Made by a program: the position numbers and the translations under genes
Part shown: one piece after another, positions 22,812-31,659 of the stretch
Layout: each line of letters opens with the position of its first letter
Position numbering within the stretch: the stretch's first letter is position 1
From: Chromatiales bacterium
Lineage (GTDB): Bacteria > Pseudomonadota > Gammaproteobacteria > CAMYNG01
Length of the DNA stretch: 50,874 bases
NCBI GenBank assembly: GCA_027005735.1
Contig: JALTLF010000157.1
Span: forward strand, 1 to 50,874
Direction of reading: 5' to 3'
The notes under the pieces: model-generated
Seen by the model: only the letters and a program-made list of their open reading frames with translations
Told to the model about the DNA's origin: nothing
Databases searched by the model: none

Positions 22812-23033
22812 ATGATGAACGGTAGCGGCATGTTCTTTGGTGGTGGATTCATGTGGCTGATCTGGATCCTCGTCATCGCCGGCATCGTGCTGGCCGTTGT
22901 ATTCCTGGTACGAGGAGGAGAAGGGGCATCCGGATCGAGCGAATCTGCGCTGGATATACTCAAGAAGCGCTATGCGCGCGGTGAAATCGACGAACAGGAA
23001 TACGAACGGCGACGCAGGGAACTGGAAGACTGA
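22812..23033 (+). CDS. SHOCT-domain membrane protein
   Basis: 73 residues from ATG 22812, after GGAGGGAGTGAA; the track start at 22677 is spurious. One transmembrane helix (GGFMWLIWILVIAGIVLAVVFLV) followed by a SHOCT (short C-terminal) domain (ALDILKKRYARGEIDEQEYE). Such proteins are common next to copper ATPases and YHS genes. Their precise role is unknown; SHOCT is thought to be an oligomerisation module. Confidence 0.8.
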   Translation: MMNGSGMFFGGGFMWLIWILVIAGIVLAVVFLVRGGEGASGSSESALDILKKRYARGEIDEQEYERRRRELED

Positions 23034-23113
23034 GGGAATACCGGGTGGCTGTGGCGGCTGAACTCAGGCTGCGGTGGCCGAACGCTGTTTCCGGCAGGAC
23101 GGGGAGAGGGCAC

Positions 23114-23779
23114 GTGGATCCTGAATATGCATACGGCATGTGGGTAGTGGCCGGGTTTAATCTTGGCCTGTTCCTGTTCTTTACCCTGAGTTTTCTCAAG
23201 CCGCAGGGACGGGCGGAGTGGCGCAACATGAGCGTCGTCATCGCCTTCCTGGTCGCCCTGTTCAGCGAGATGTACGGTTTTCCGCTTACCATCTACCTGC
23301 TCACCGGCTGGTTGGGGGAGGCCTATCCGGTCCTGCAACCTTTTTCGCACAAGTATGGGCATCTCTGGGTGGTGGTCTTCGGCGGCTCGACGCTTGCCTG
23401 GGCCCTGGTCATGGCGCTCAGCCTGGCGCTGCTACTGATCGGTTATACGCTGCTGGCGCGGGGCTGGCGCCAGATCCACGGTGCCCGTGGGAGACTGGTC
23501 ACCGACGGGATCTATGCCTTCGCGCGCCACCCCCAATACACGGGATTGTTCCTGATGATCGCCGCATTTCTCATTCAGTGGCCAACCCTGCTGACAGTAC
23601 TCATGGCGCCGATACTGGTGTTTGCATATATTCGCCTGGCGCGCCGGGAAGAACGGCGGGCGTACGAGGAATTTGGCAACGCCTACGCCGACTATGCGCG
23701 CCGTACGCCAATGTTCTTCCCGCCCCTGCGGTGTTGGAAGGCATTTCTGTCCACGAAGGGAAATACGGCTCCAACATGA
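23114..23779 (+). CDS. Isoprenylcysteine-methyltransferase-family (ICMT/PEMT-like) membrane protein
   Basis: Start GTG 23114 (VDPEYAYGMW) after GGGGAGAGGG; this fits the usual start of the family better than GTG 23045. 221 residues with about five helices. The C-terminal half has the family signature: GIYAFARHPQYTGLFLMI (RHPxYxG), then RREERRAYEEFGNAYADYA, which form the SAM- and substrate-binding region. The substrate is unknown. Members of this group often occur in copper/metal-resistance operons with SHOCT and DUF5676 genes, as here. Confidence 0.75.
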   Translation: MDPEYAYGMWVVAGFNLGLFLFFTLSFLKPQGRAEWRNMSVVIAFLVALFSEMYGFPLTIYLLTGWLGEAYPVLQPFSHKYGHLWVVVFGGSTLAWALVMALSLALLLIGYTLLARGWRQIHGARGRLVTDGIYAFARHPQYTGLFLMIAAFLIQWPTLLTVLMAPILVFAYIRLARREERRAYEEFGNAYADYARRTPMFFPPLRCWKAFLSTKGNTAPT

Positions 23780-23814
23780 CTTTTTCATCACCATGATGGA
23801 AAAGGAGGTGCGAC

Positions 23815-24087
23815 ATGAATACACGACTCTCGCTTCGCGGCGTGGGGCATGCCACCAGCCTGCTCCTGGTGATCACTTTCCTGTTGTGTGTCGGCTTCGA
23901 TTTTCTGTTTCCGGACATGGCCATGTACCCGAGCTGGCAGCGCCTGCTGCCGGGGTTTGAATGGATAAGCTGGCAGAGCGTCGTGCTGGGCGTGGCAGAG
24001 ACCTATGTCTATGGCTGGTTCTTCGCCCTGATCTGGACGCCGCTGTATAACCTGTTTTCAGAGTCCGGCACCCCTTCGGAGGGTTAG
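23815..24087 (+). CDS. Small two-helix membrane protein, DUF5676-like
   Basis: 90 residues: two helices (SLLLVITFLLCVGFDFLF and SVVLGVAETYVYGWFFALIW) and the end YNLF typical of DUF5676 proteins. The AAGGAGG site is clear. In the 35-base gap upstream, TTTTTCATCA and TGATGGAAAA form an imperfect dyad overlapping the ribosome site. The function is unknown; DUF5676 proteins accompany copper and silver resistance genes. Confidence 0.7.
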   Translation: MNTRLSLRGVGHATSLLLVITFLLCVGFDFLFPDMAMYPSWQRLLPGFEWISWQSVVLGVAETYVYGWFFALIWTPLYNLFSESGTPSEG

Positions 24088-24119
24088 TTGGAAATTTCCC
24101 ATTACACAGGGAGCCAAAA

Positions 24120-25304
24120 TTGAAAAAGAGAATCACCATCGTCGGCAACGGCTTCGCTTCGCTGTTTCTGATCCAGTACCTCCTGCCCTTGCCGGTTTGG
24201 CCATATCCACTGGGTATGGTGCGGCGGCTGTGGTCAAAGTATGACATCACCCTGATCGGTAACGGTGAATTCGTCTATTTTCCCGCCATTCCGGAGTTCA
24301 TTGTCGGCAAGAAGAACCGTGCCGGGGTGTGCGTGGACATCCGGCCATACCTGCGTCGGCGCAATATCCGCTTCATCGATGATTTTGTTGTCGATATTCA
24401 GGACGGCGGTCGCCGGGTGGTGACCCGTAATGGCAGCTACGAGAACGATGCCCTGTTTCTTGGCATCGGTCCGGACTTCCTCAAGGACGATATCCCGGGA
24501 ACGCGCGACCATACCCACTCCCCTTGCTACGGACCCGAGGATATGGAGGTCTTCGTGAGCAAGCTCAATGCCATGGAAGGTGGTGTGATCTATCTGGGTT
24601 TCAAGATCAACCGCGCGGATGGTTTCGTCGCCGGGCGGGCGGGGCAGATGTACGAGTGTGCCTGCCTGCTGGACTACGCGCTCAAGGAAAGGGGGGTGCG
24701 GGACAGGTTCGAGATCCATTTCTTCTCGCCCAATATCGAGCCGGGCGAAACGGGTGCCATTACGGATCGGCTGAGTGAGCGAAATATCATTCTCGACTAT
24801 GGTTACGAGCCGGCCGAGTTCGTCGAGGGGGGCATGAAAGACGCGGATGGAAGCTTTCGCAAGGCGGACCTGGTGCTCTATTCACCGGGTATCACGGGCT
24901 CCGAGCTGGTAAGAAATTCCTGCTTGCCGGCGAGCAAGGGTGGCCAGATCGCTACCGATCGTTTCGGGCAGGTTGAGGGGCTGGAGCGGGTTTTTGCCGC
25001 GGGTGATTGTGCGGCCCACGAGAACCCCCCTCCCTGGGTGCCACACCAGGCACACATGGCACAACTGCGCGCTCAGGCGGCGGCGAAGAACATGCGTGCG
25101 GTACTGGCCGGCAGATCTCCACGCGCCACCTATCGCTACGAACTTTCCTGCATTCTTAACATGGAAAATGACGCCATGTGGATGCACATGGCGAGTGATG
25201 ACAGGCCCCCGTTCTGGAACCTGTTTCCCCGGCGCTCGAAGAAGCTGATCACCCTGAAAAACAGTTTCGAGCGCCTGTACCTGTTCTACCTGCGCTACCT
25301 GTAG
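24120..25304 (+). CDS. SQR/NDH-2-like flavoprotein
   Basis: 394 residues from TTG 24120, 6 bases after GGGAG. The FAD motif is at the N-terminus (ITIVGNGFASLFL) and the second FAD motif near the end (RVFAAGDCAAHEN). Cysteines lie where sulfide:quinone reductases and flavocytochrome c dehydrogenases have redox Cys (THSPCYGPED and MYECACLLDY), though the match is not exact. The C-terminal amphipathic part (FERLYLFYLRYL) could sit on the membrane. It is followed directly by a rhodanese and a YeeE/YedE gene, so sulfide or persulfide oxidation is more likely than NADH oxidation. No signal peptide, so cytoplasmic face. Confidence 0.7.
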   Translation: MKKRITIVGNGFASLFLIQYLLPLPVWPYPLGMVRRLWSKYDITLIGNGEFVYFPAIPEFIVGKKNRAGVCVDIRPYLRRRNIRFIDDFVVDIQDGGRRVVTRNGSYENDALFLGIGPDFLKDDIPGTRDHTHSPCYGPEDMEVFVSKLNAMEGGVIYLGFKINRADGFVAGRAGQMYECACLLDYALKERGVRDRFEIHFFSPNIEPGETGAITDRLSERNIILDYGYEPAEFVEGGMKDADGSFRKADLVLYSPGITGSELVRNSCLPASKGGQIATDRFGQVEGLERVFAAGDCAAHENPPPWVPHQAHMAQLRAQAAAKNMRAVLAGRSPRATYRYELSCILNMENDAMWMHMASDDRPPFWNLFPRRSKKLITLKNSFERLYLFYLRYL

Positions 25305-25334
25305 CGATAATCGGCCGAGGAGGAAGCCAGAAAT

Positions 25335-26297
25335 ATGCTGACCCGCACATACCACGCTTCACATCGCAGTGTTCGCCTGCGCCACGTGGCCGTACTGGCC
25401 GTGCTTGCCCTGCTGATACTCCATGCGTCACCGGCACGGGCCCTGGCGGTGCCACCCAGCGTATCGGCGCAATGGCTGAAGGAGAACCTGGGCAAGCCAG
25501 GCCTGGCGATCATCGAGGTCTCCAGTGAGGAAGAACATCTGTTCAATGGTCATATTCCGGGAAGTGTCGCCACGGACAAGAGCGCCTGGCGCTATGCGGC
25601 CGACGACGGCACGCTGGTGCGTTATGCGCCCGAAATCCTCGCCGAGAAACTGCGGCGCATGGGGATCAACGATGGCGACGGTGTGGTGATCTATTACAAG
25701 GGCAACAATACCGACGAGATCCTCGGTGCCTTCTACCTATACTGGCTGTTTCATCTCCTCGGGCATCCCAATGTCGGCATGCTCGATCAGGGCTGGCATG
25801 GCTGGTTGAACGCCGGCGGTCCCGTTGCCAAAGAGGCCCGGGAAATCAAACCCGGCAACTTCGTTGCACGCCCCCTGCTGGCGCTGGAGATCGGCACCGA
25901 TGAACTCAACCGTATTCGCGAGAACTACCTGCTGGTAGATGGCCGTCCAGCGAGCCATTTCGCCGGTCGCACGCGCTTTCCGGCCAATCCGCGCTACGGC
26001 CGTATCCCGGGCAGCGTCAACCAGCCATGGCAGGACTACATGCGTCGCGGCAAGGATGGCCACTGGTATGCGGAAGCCCCCGAGGTGCCTCCCTTGCTGG
26101 CGACGCTGGGTGTGGATCGCGACACGCCCATCCTGCTGACCTGCCTTGGTGGGACCGGTGCGGCCTTCAACTACGCCATGTTCTACGCCGCCGGCTATCA
26201 CAACCTCAGGTTGCACGATGCCGGCCTGCGACGCTGGAATGTGCGGCGCCTGCCGCTGGAAAAGACCAATGTGCACAAGCACGAGCCGGAGGAATGA
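25335..26297 (+). CDS. Exported two-domain rhodanese
   Basis: 320 residues. A long N-terminus with a hydrophobic signal (VAVLAVLALLILHASPARALA) precedes two rhodanese domains. The first active loop reads IYYKGNNTDEI and lacks the catalytic Cys; the second reads LLTCLGGTGA and keeps it. This is the normal plan of thiosulfate sulfurtransferases, where only the C-terminal domain is active. The CLGGTG loop is typical of the thiosulfate type. It is periplasmic and next to a thiosulfate-transporter-like gene, suggesting transfer of sulfane sulfur outside the cytoplasm. Confidence 0.85.
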   Translation: MLTRTYHASHRSVRLRHVAVLAVLALLILHASPARALAVPPSVSAQWLKENLGKPGLAIIEVSSEEEHLFNGHIPGSVATDKSAWRYAADDGTLVRYAPEILAEKLRRMGINDGDGVVIYYKGNNTDEILGAFYLYWLFHLLGHPNVGMLDQGWHGWLNAGGPVAKEAREIKPGNFVARPLLALEIGTDELNRIRENYLLVDGRPASHFAGRTRFPANPRYGRIPGSVNQPWQDYMRRGKDGHWYAEAPEVPPLLATLGVDRDTPILLTCLGGTGAAFNYAMFYAAGYHNLRLHDAGLRRWNVRRLPLEKTNVHKHEPEE

Positions 26298-26389
26298 GGG
26301 AAATACCAGTTCGCAAGTAAGAAACCTGGCCGCACTGGCCCCAGAATGGGGCTTGCCCGGCCTGTAATCATAATAAGAGGTAGAGGAAA

Positions 26390-27598
26390 ATGGAAAGCGC
26401 ACCCATATGGTATGTCATCCTGTCGGGTTTCGGCCTGGCAGTCATTCTGGGCATCATCGTCCACAAGTCCAATTTCTGCACCATGGGTGCCATTTCAGAC
26501 TGGGTCAATATGGGCGACAAGGGGCGCATGTACGCATGGTTGCTGGCCATCGCCATCGCCATGGGGGGCGTGTTGTTGCTCGAGAGCCTGGGTGTGATCT
26601 CCCTTGGCATGACCATGCCGCCTTACCGTACGCCAAACTTTGCGTGGATACGCTACCTGCTCGGTGGCCTGATCTTCGGTGTCGGCATGACACTGGCTGG
26701 CGGCTGTGTCAACAAGACCCTGATCCGCATCGGTGGCGGCAACATGAAGTCACTGTTCGTGGTCTTCATCGGCGGTATCATGGCCTTTCTGATGACCAAG
26801 ACCGACTTCTATCACTACGGTTTCCACATCTGGATGGATCCCCTGACCATCAACCTCAGGGACTTCAACATGGCGAACCAGCAAATCACCACCCTCATCG
26901 GTACGCTGTTCGGTGTGGCCGACAGCACCTGGTTCTATCCCTTGTCCGCGGGCCTCATCGTTGCCGCCCTGCTGTTCTTTATCTTCCGCTCGCGTGATTT
27001 TCGCAGCCGCTTCGACAACCTCCTTGGCGGTGTGAGCGTGGGCCTGATCGTCGTAGCCGGGTGGTACGTGACCGCCGGACCTCTCGGGCAGGCGGCCGTC
27101 GAGGCGGCCAGTTTCATGGATGCACCGCCACCAGGCGTGGGGGCCATGTCGTTTACCTTCGTCAATCCGATGGGGGAGACGCTCTATTATCTGGTCAACC
27201 CGCTGAAATTTTCGCTGATCACCTTTGGCGTCGCCATCCTCGTCGGGGTCATTGTTGGCTCTTTTCTGTATGCCCTGTTCACCGGCAACCTCCGACTCGA
27301 ATGGTTCCGCTCGTGGCGGGACTTCTTCCGATACGCAACGGGCGGTTTTCTCATGGGCGTCGGCGGTGTGCTGGCCATGGGCTGTACCTTCGGGCAGGGG
27401 ATCACCGGATTCTCCACGCTGGCGCTGGGCTCCGTCATCGCGTTTGCCTCATTCATCCTGGGTAGCGCGATTACCATGAAAGTGGAGTACTATCGCATTG
27501 CCTACGAGGACGCCTCGCTGGGCGCGGTGCTCAGGGCGGCGCTGGCCGATCTTCGGCTGTTTCCGCGCATTCCGGGGACGCTGAAACCAATGGACTGA
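26390..27598 (+). CDS. YeeE/YedE-family sulfur-compound transporter (TsuA-like)
   Basis: 402 residues, about nine to ten helices. It has the conserved cysteines of the family: KSNFCTMGAISDW, LAGGCVNKTLIRIGGGN and MGCTFGQGITG, which relay thiosulfate in TsuA. YeeE/YedE proteins import thiosulfate or other sulfane sulfur. It lies between rhodanese and MBL-hydrolase genes, making a small sulfur-handling set. A TusA partner is not seen in the window. Confidence 0.88.
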   Translation: MESAPIWYVILSGFGLAVILGIIVHKSNFCTMGAISDWVNMGDKGRMYAWLLAIAIAMGGVLLLESLGVISLGMTMPPYRTPNFAWIRYLLGGLIFGVGMTLAGGCVNKTLIRIGGGNMKSLFVVFIGGIMAFLMTKTDFYHYGFHIWMDPLTINLRDFNMANQQITTLIGTLFGVADSTWFYPLSAGLIVAALLFFIFRSRDFRSRFDNLLGGVSVGLIVVAGWYVTAGPLGQAAVEAASFMDAPPPGVGAMSFTFVNPMGETLYYLVNPLKFSLITFGVAILVGVIVGSFLYALFTGNLRLEWFRSWRDFFRYATGGFLMGVGGVLAMGCTFGQGITGFSTLALGSVIAFASFILGSAITMKVEYYRIAYEDASLGAVLRAALADLRLFPRIPGTLKPMD

Positions 27599-27608
27599 AC
27601 AACATGAC

Positions 27609-28727
27609 ATGAATACACGGCGCATATCCTCGACGCATCTCCACGCCAGGCCCCTGGTGGCGATGACCTGGCTGTTGCTGCTGGGCCTGGTTGCGATCCC
27701 CGGCGCAGCGGCAGAAGCGCCTGCTGCCCCGGAGGACCATGGTTTCGGCACCGATCCCTCGTTTACCTTCCTGCCGCCAACGGCCGTCGATACCAACGCC
27801 ATTCCCAACATGGTGTTGCGTGCCGGGGATCCCGTGGATGCGCCCCTGCCGGTATTCAGGATAGCGCCGGATACCTGGATGTTTTTTGGCAATATCGCCG
27901 AGATCGATCAATACAACCGTGGCTGGAATGGTAACGCGGGTTTCGTGGTCACGCCTGACGGCGTGGTCGTCATCGATGCCCTGGGTACGCCCAAACTGGG
28001 TCAACGCATGATCGCCACCATTCGCTCGGTGACCGACAAACCCATACGCTACCTCATTATCACCCACAACCATCCGGATCACTCCTATGGCGCCATCGCC
28101 TTCCGGCGTCTCGGCGGCGTCAGGATCATCGCCCATGCCGGCACGCTGGACTATCTGCGCTCGGATAAGATCGAGACCTCGGTGGCTTACCGACGCAGTT
28201 TCATACCCGAGGACATGGTCGGCTTCGAAGGGGTCGAGCCCGATGTCCTCGTCGCCGGGGAGCGATTCTCGGTCTACCGGTTCAGCCTGGGTGGCAGGAA
28301 GTTTGAAGTGTATAACGTGGGTAAACACCATTCTTTTGGCGACCTGGTGGTCTATCAGGTCGATCAAGGCGTGGTGTGGATCTCGGACCTTGCCTTCAAC
28401 CAACGCACCACTTTCATGGGTGACGGAAATTCGCGCCAGGCCATCGAAGCGCAGGACTGGTTGTTGAACAAATTCTCTAATGCGCGCCTGATGGTGCCGG
28501 GACATGGCAGTGCGCAGACGCCGCCGTTCCCCATGGTCACCCGTACGCAGTCTTATATTAAACGGTTGCGCGAGGTAATGCGTCGGGCCATCGCCGAGGA
28601 CGTGGACCTCATGAGCGCGGTGGAACAGGCGGATTTCCCTGACTGGCGAGATACGCGCCTCTATGAACTCAATCAACGCGCCAATGCCAGCTTTGTCTAT
28701 CGTGAACTGGAACTGGAGGAGTTCTGA
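27609..28727 (+). CDS. Exported metallo-beta-lactamase-fold hydrolase (SoxH/quinoprotein-relay-like)
   Basis: 372 residues with a signal peptide (LLLLGLVAIPGAAAEA). The zinc motif THNHPDHSYG, a later GKHHSFGD, VWISDLAF and VPGHGSAQ give a complete MBL dinuclear ligand set. Sequence layout resembles SoxH-type and quinoprotein-relay MBL proteins. The substrate is unknown; given the rhodanese and YeeE next door, a thiol-sulfur compound such as a persulfide is possible, but this is inference. It is 10 bases downstream of the transporter gene. Confidence 0.82.
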   Translation: MNTRRISSTHLHARPLVAMTWLLLLGLVAIPGAAAEAPAAPEDHGFGTDPSFTFLPPTAVDTNAIPNMVLRAGDPVDAPLPVFRIAPDTWMFFGNIAEIDQYNRGWNGNAGFVVTPDGVVVIDALGTPKLGQRMIATIRSVTDKPIRYLIITHNHPDHSYGAIAFRRLGGVRIIAHAGTLDYLRSDKIETSVAYRRSFIPEDMVGFEGVEPDVLVAGERFSVYRFSLGGRKFEVYNVGKHHSFGDLVVYQVDQGVVWISDLAFNQRTTFMGDGNSRQAIEAQDWLLNKFSNARLMVPGHGSAQTPPFPMVTRTQSYIKRLREVMRRAIAEDVDLMSAVEQADFPDWRDTRLYELNQRANASFVYRELELEEF

Positions 28728-28769
28728 GGTGATCGGTTTTACAGATGTCGAACCGAGAATAGCGTAGCA

Positions 28770-29717
28770 ATGCGATCGGAAAGAGACCGGCCACGCGTCC
28801 GGCTGGGCATAGTCCTCAGTTCCGGCGGCGTACGCGGGGTGTATGCGCATACCGGATTTTTGCTTGCGCTCCGTGAGATGGGCGTGGAGGTCGATGCCGT
28901 GGCGGGATGCAGCGCCGGGGCCGTGGTTGGAGGCGTGTTTGCCAGTGGTACCGACTTACAGAAGTGGGCGGATACCCTTGCGACGGTGCAGCCCAGGCAG
29001 TTCTGGCAGCCCCGTTGGCTACATTTCCTGTGGTCCATGTTGTTTCGCCAGGGGCGGGCCTGTACCGGCATCGCCTCCACGGAACCGGCAAGGAACTTCT
29101 GCCGGGAAAACCTTTCCGTCAGGCGCTTCGAGGACTGCCAGCGCCCGTTTCATGCGCTCGCCATCAATATCGCCACGGGCAGGAAGAAGGTGTTCAGTTC
29201 CGGGGACCTCGCCACCTCTATGGTGGCCAGTGGCGCAATCCCGCTCCTCTATCAACCTGTTGAGATCGATGGTGAACTCTACTGTGACGGGGCGCTGATC
29301 GATCTGGCACCCACTGATGCCATCTGTTGCCAGCATGAGCTCGATGTGCTCATCGTCCATCATGTGGCGCAGCGGGCGGGGGGTACCGCCAGCCTGAAGC
29401 AGGCCATTCAGGGACGTTGGGCCATGATCGAGATCCTCAACCGCCTGCTCTATCAGCAACGTCCGTGGTACCTGTCTGATGATCTGCTTGCTTTCCGTCG
29501 TTGTCCCTGCGGATGCGGCGCCATCGTGGTGGTGGTGGAGCCGGATCTGCCGGAGTTGAGCTGGCCCCTGACACACCGGGGCCCCGAGGTCATGGCAGCG
29601 GCCCGCCTGCAGGCAAGGCGGGCACTGGAGCCGCATCTCGAGGCCCTGTGTCATGATCCCCGGCGACTCGACGACAAGGTAGAAGAAAGCAGTGTGGGAG
29701 TGGGTAGTAAGCCATGA
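28770..29717 (+). CDS. Patatin-like phospholipase
   Basis: 315 residues. The oxyanion loop SSGGVRGVYAHTG, nucleophile GCSAG (Gly-x-Ser-x-Gly) and catalytic DGAL are all present, so it should be an active Ser-Asp lipid hydrolase. No signal peptide. An unusual segment FRRCPCGCGAIVVVV carries three closely spaced cysteines. Its stop region overlaps an ATG of the YHS-LOG gene. Why a patatin lies between sulfur and metal genes is not clear; similar RssA-like proteins are widespread. Confidence 0.82.
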   Translation: MRSERDRPRVRLGIVLSSGGVRGVYAHTGFLLALREMGVEVDAVAGCSAGAVVGGVFASGTDLQKWADTLATVQPRQFWQPRWLHFLWSMLFRQGRACTGIASTEPARNFCRENLSVRRFEDCQRPFHALAINIATGRKKVFSSGDLATSMVASGAIPLLYQPVEIDGELYCDGALIDLAPTDAICCQHELDVLIVHHVAQRAGGTASLKQAIQGRWAMIEILNRLLYQQRPWYLSDDLLAFRRCPCGCGAIVVVVEPDLPELSWPLTHRGPEVMAAARLQARRALEPHLEALCHDPRRLDDKVEESSVGVGSKP

Positions 29718-29740
29718 ATGCGAGACATGGGGAGAAGAGG

Positions 29741-30484
29741 ATGACGGTACGTGATCCGGTCTGCGAGATGGAAATCGAGCCGCGCCGTGCGGCTGCCATG
29801 ATGACCCACGAGGGACGGGCCTGGTATTTCTGTTCTGAACGATGTCGGGACAAGTTTTCTGCCAATCCCGGTATCTTCATCAACAAGGCGCCCGCCATGC
29901 GTCTCACTGTGGGCGTCATGGGCTCGGCCGACAACCGGCAACCGGAAGAGTACCGCAGGCTTGCGCGTGCACTGGGGCAGACCATCGCCGAGAAGGGCAT
30001 GATCCTTATCACCGGCGCCTGTCCGGGGCTGCCCTATGAATGCGCCGTGGGCGCGCACGGCCAGGGCGGGATGTCGGTGGGAATATCTCCGGCCCTCAGC
30101 CTCGACGAACACGTGCACAAGTATCTTTCGCCATCGGATGCCTTCGATGTTCTTATCTATACTGGGAGTGGACTCATGGGGCGCGAAGTGACCAACATTC
30201 GTTCCAGTGACATCGTCGTCATCGTCGGTGGGCGTTCCGGAACACTCGGTGAGTTTGCCATTGCCTATGACGAGGGAAAACTCATCGGGGTGCTGGAGGG
30301 CACCGGTGGCATTACGGCACAGATCCCGGGTCTCGAGGCCTCGTTCGACAAGGATACCGGTGCCACCGTGCTCTATGATGGTGATCCACGTCGGCTTGTC
30401 CATCGCCTCATGGAACATTATGAGAAGAAACAGTATCGGCGTCCCTCCTGTTTCTGCGACGAGACGATGTCTGCCGGTGGTTGA
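29741..30484 (+). CDS. YHS domain fused to LOG-family (TIGR00725-like) protein
   Basis: 247 residues from ATG 29741 (GGGGAGAAGAGG directly upstream); ATG 29714, overlapping the patatin stop, is an alternative. An N-terminal YHS domain (DPVCEMEIEPRR, WYFCSERCRDKF) is joined to a Rossmann-like domain of the LOG/lysine-decarboxylase-like family: VGVMGSADNR, ITGACPGLPYE, VIVGGRSGTLGEF. The GGRSGT motif corresponds to the PGGxGTxxE nucleotide-binding loop, altered. The C-terminus carries RPSCFCDE. The function is unknown; the fusion links metal or thiol binding (YHS) to nucleotide binding. It precedes the ABC exporter operon. Confidence 0.78.
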   Translation: MTVRDPVCEMEIEPRRAAAMMTHEGRAWYFCSERCRDKFSANPGIFINKAPAMRLTVGVMGSADNRQPEEYRRLARALGQTIAEKGMILITGACPGLPYECAVGAHGQGGMSVGISPALSLDEHVHKYLSPSDAFDVLIYTGSGLMGREVTNIRSSDIVVIVGGRSGTLGEFAIAYDEGKLIGVLEGTGGITAQIPGLEASFDKDTGATVLYDGDPRRLVHRLMEHYEKKQYRRPSCFCDETMSAGG

Positions 30485-30526
30485 GGCAGGATATCCGGTG
30501 GGGGTTACGCAAAGAGACGACGACAC

Positions 30527-31657
30527 ATGTTCTGGCTGGCCTGGAAACAACTGAAACTGGATCGTATTCGCACTGCCATGACGGCGTTCGCCGTCGCTGC
30601 GGTGATCGCGGTTATCCTCGTGCTGGACGGTTTCGAGCAGGGGCAGTACCGGCAACTGGAGCGAGTGATCCAGAATCGTCAGGCCGATCTCATTGTCACT
30701 CAGGCAGGGGTTCAGGATTTCGTTGCCGCGCGCTCCTCGCTGCCCCAGCTGACGCGCGAGGCCGTGGAATCCGTCGCCGGCGTGGTCAATGCCCACCCCA
30801 TGACGGCATTGCCGGTGATCTACAAGAAGAATGGCAAACTCACCCCGGTTTATGTGCTGGTGTACGATACCCTCGGCGGCCCGGCATCGCTGCTCGATGG
30901 TCCCGGCATCCGGCAGGGCCGCGATATCGTCATCGACCAGACGCTGGCGCTCAAGTATGAGCTCAATATGGGCGATGAGTTTGAGGTTTCAGACTTCAGT
31001 TTTCGCGTCGCTGGTATCACCGACGAGGCGGCCTTTTTCATGCCCTTTGCCTTCATCAGCTATGACGGCATGATCGACCTGTTCCTGGAATCCGAGATCG
31101 CCCCGGATCTGAGTACCTTTCCGCTGTTGAGCTTTCTTCTCGTTGAACTGTCACCGCAGGCAGATCGCATGACCGTGCGGCAACACATCGAGCAACGCGT
31201 GCCGGAAGTGGATGTCTTTACGCCTGCTGAACTGGCCGCCCACGATGTCGATATGGCACGGACTTTCTATCGACCCATCATGGGGCTGTTGTCGAGCGTG
31301 GCCTGGGTGATTGGCCTGCTGGTCGTTGGCCTGATTCTCTACGCCGATGTGCGTGCCCGCTTGCGCAGCTTTGCCGTCATGAAGGCGCTGGGTTTCGAAC
31401 ACCGCCACCTGGTAACGGTCGTAGTGGCACAATCGTTGCTGCTGATGTTGCTCGCCCTGCCGTTGGGGGCCTTGCTGGCCTGGTTGCTGAAAGATCAGGT
31501 CGAGAACGTGGCGCCGGTTTACCTGATCAGTATCTACGAGCCACTGGTCGTTACGCGTACCCTTGTGGCCAGTCTCGTACTGGCGGTTGTCGGCGCCCTT
31601 GTCCCACTGCGCTCGGTTCGGCGTACCGATCCCATGATTGCCTTCCAGGGGGCCTGA
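30527..31657 (+). CDS. ABC transporter permease, FtsX/MacB family
   Basis: 376 residues: one N-terminal helix (AMTAFAVAAVIAVILVLDGF), a large extracytoplasmic domain of about 220 residues, and three C-terminal helices (GLLSSVAWVIGLLVVGLILY, LVTVVVAQSLLLMLLALPLG, LVASLVLAVVGALVPL). This is the FtsX/MacB/LolC fold. Unlike MacB there is no fused ATPase. It is followed after 2 bases by a second permease and then by the ATPase, giving a heterodimeric transporter of the DevC/LolCE kind. Such transporters extrude or extract large or lipophilic substrates rather than free ions. Confidence 0.85.
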   Translation: MFWLAWKQLKLDRIRTAMTAFAVAAVIAVILVLDGFEQGQYRQLERVIQNRQADLIVTQAGVQDFVAARSSLPQLTREAVESVAGVVNAHPMTALPVIYKKNGKLTPVYVLVYDTLGGPASLLDGPGIRQGRDIVIDQTLALKYELNMGDEFEVSDFSFRVAGITDEAAFFMPFAFISYDGMIDLFLESEIAPDLSTFPLLSFLLVELSPQADRMTVRQHIEQRVPEVDVFTPAELAAHDVDMARTFYRPIMGLLSSVAWVIGLLVVGLILYADVRARLRSFAVMKALGFEHRHLVTVVVAQSLLLMLLALPLGALLAWLLKDQVENVAPVYLISIYEPLVVTRTLVASLVLAVVGALVPLRSVRRTDPMIAFQGA

Positions 31658-31659
31658 GG

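Noticed and set aside
25335-26297. Missing Cys in the first rhodanese domain as a mutation
   Set aside because: In two-domain sulfurtransferases the N-terminal domain is normally inactive.
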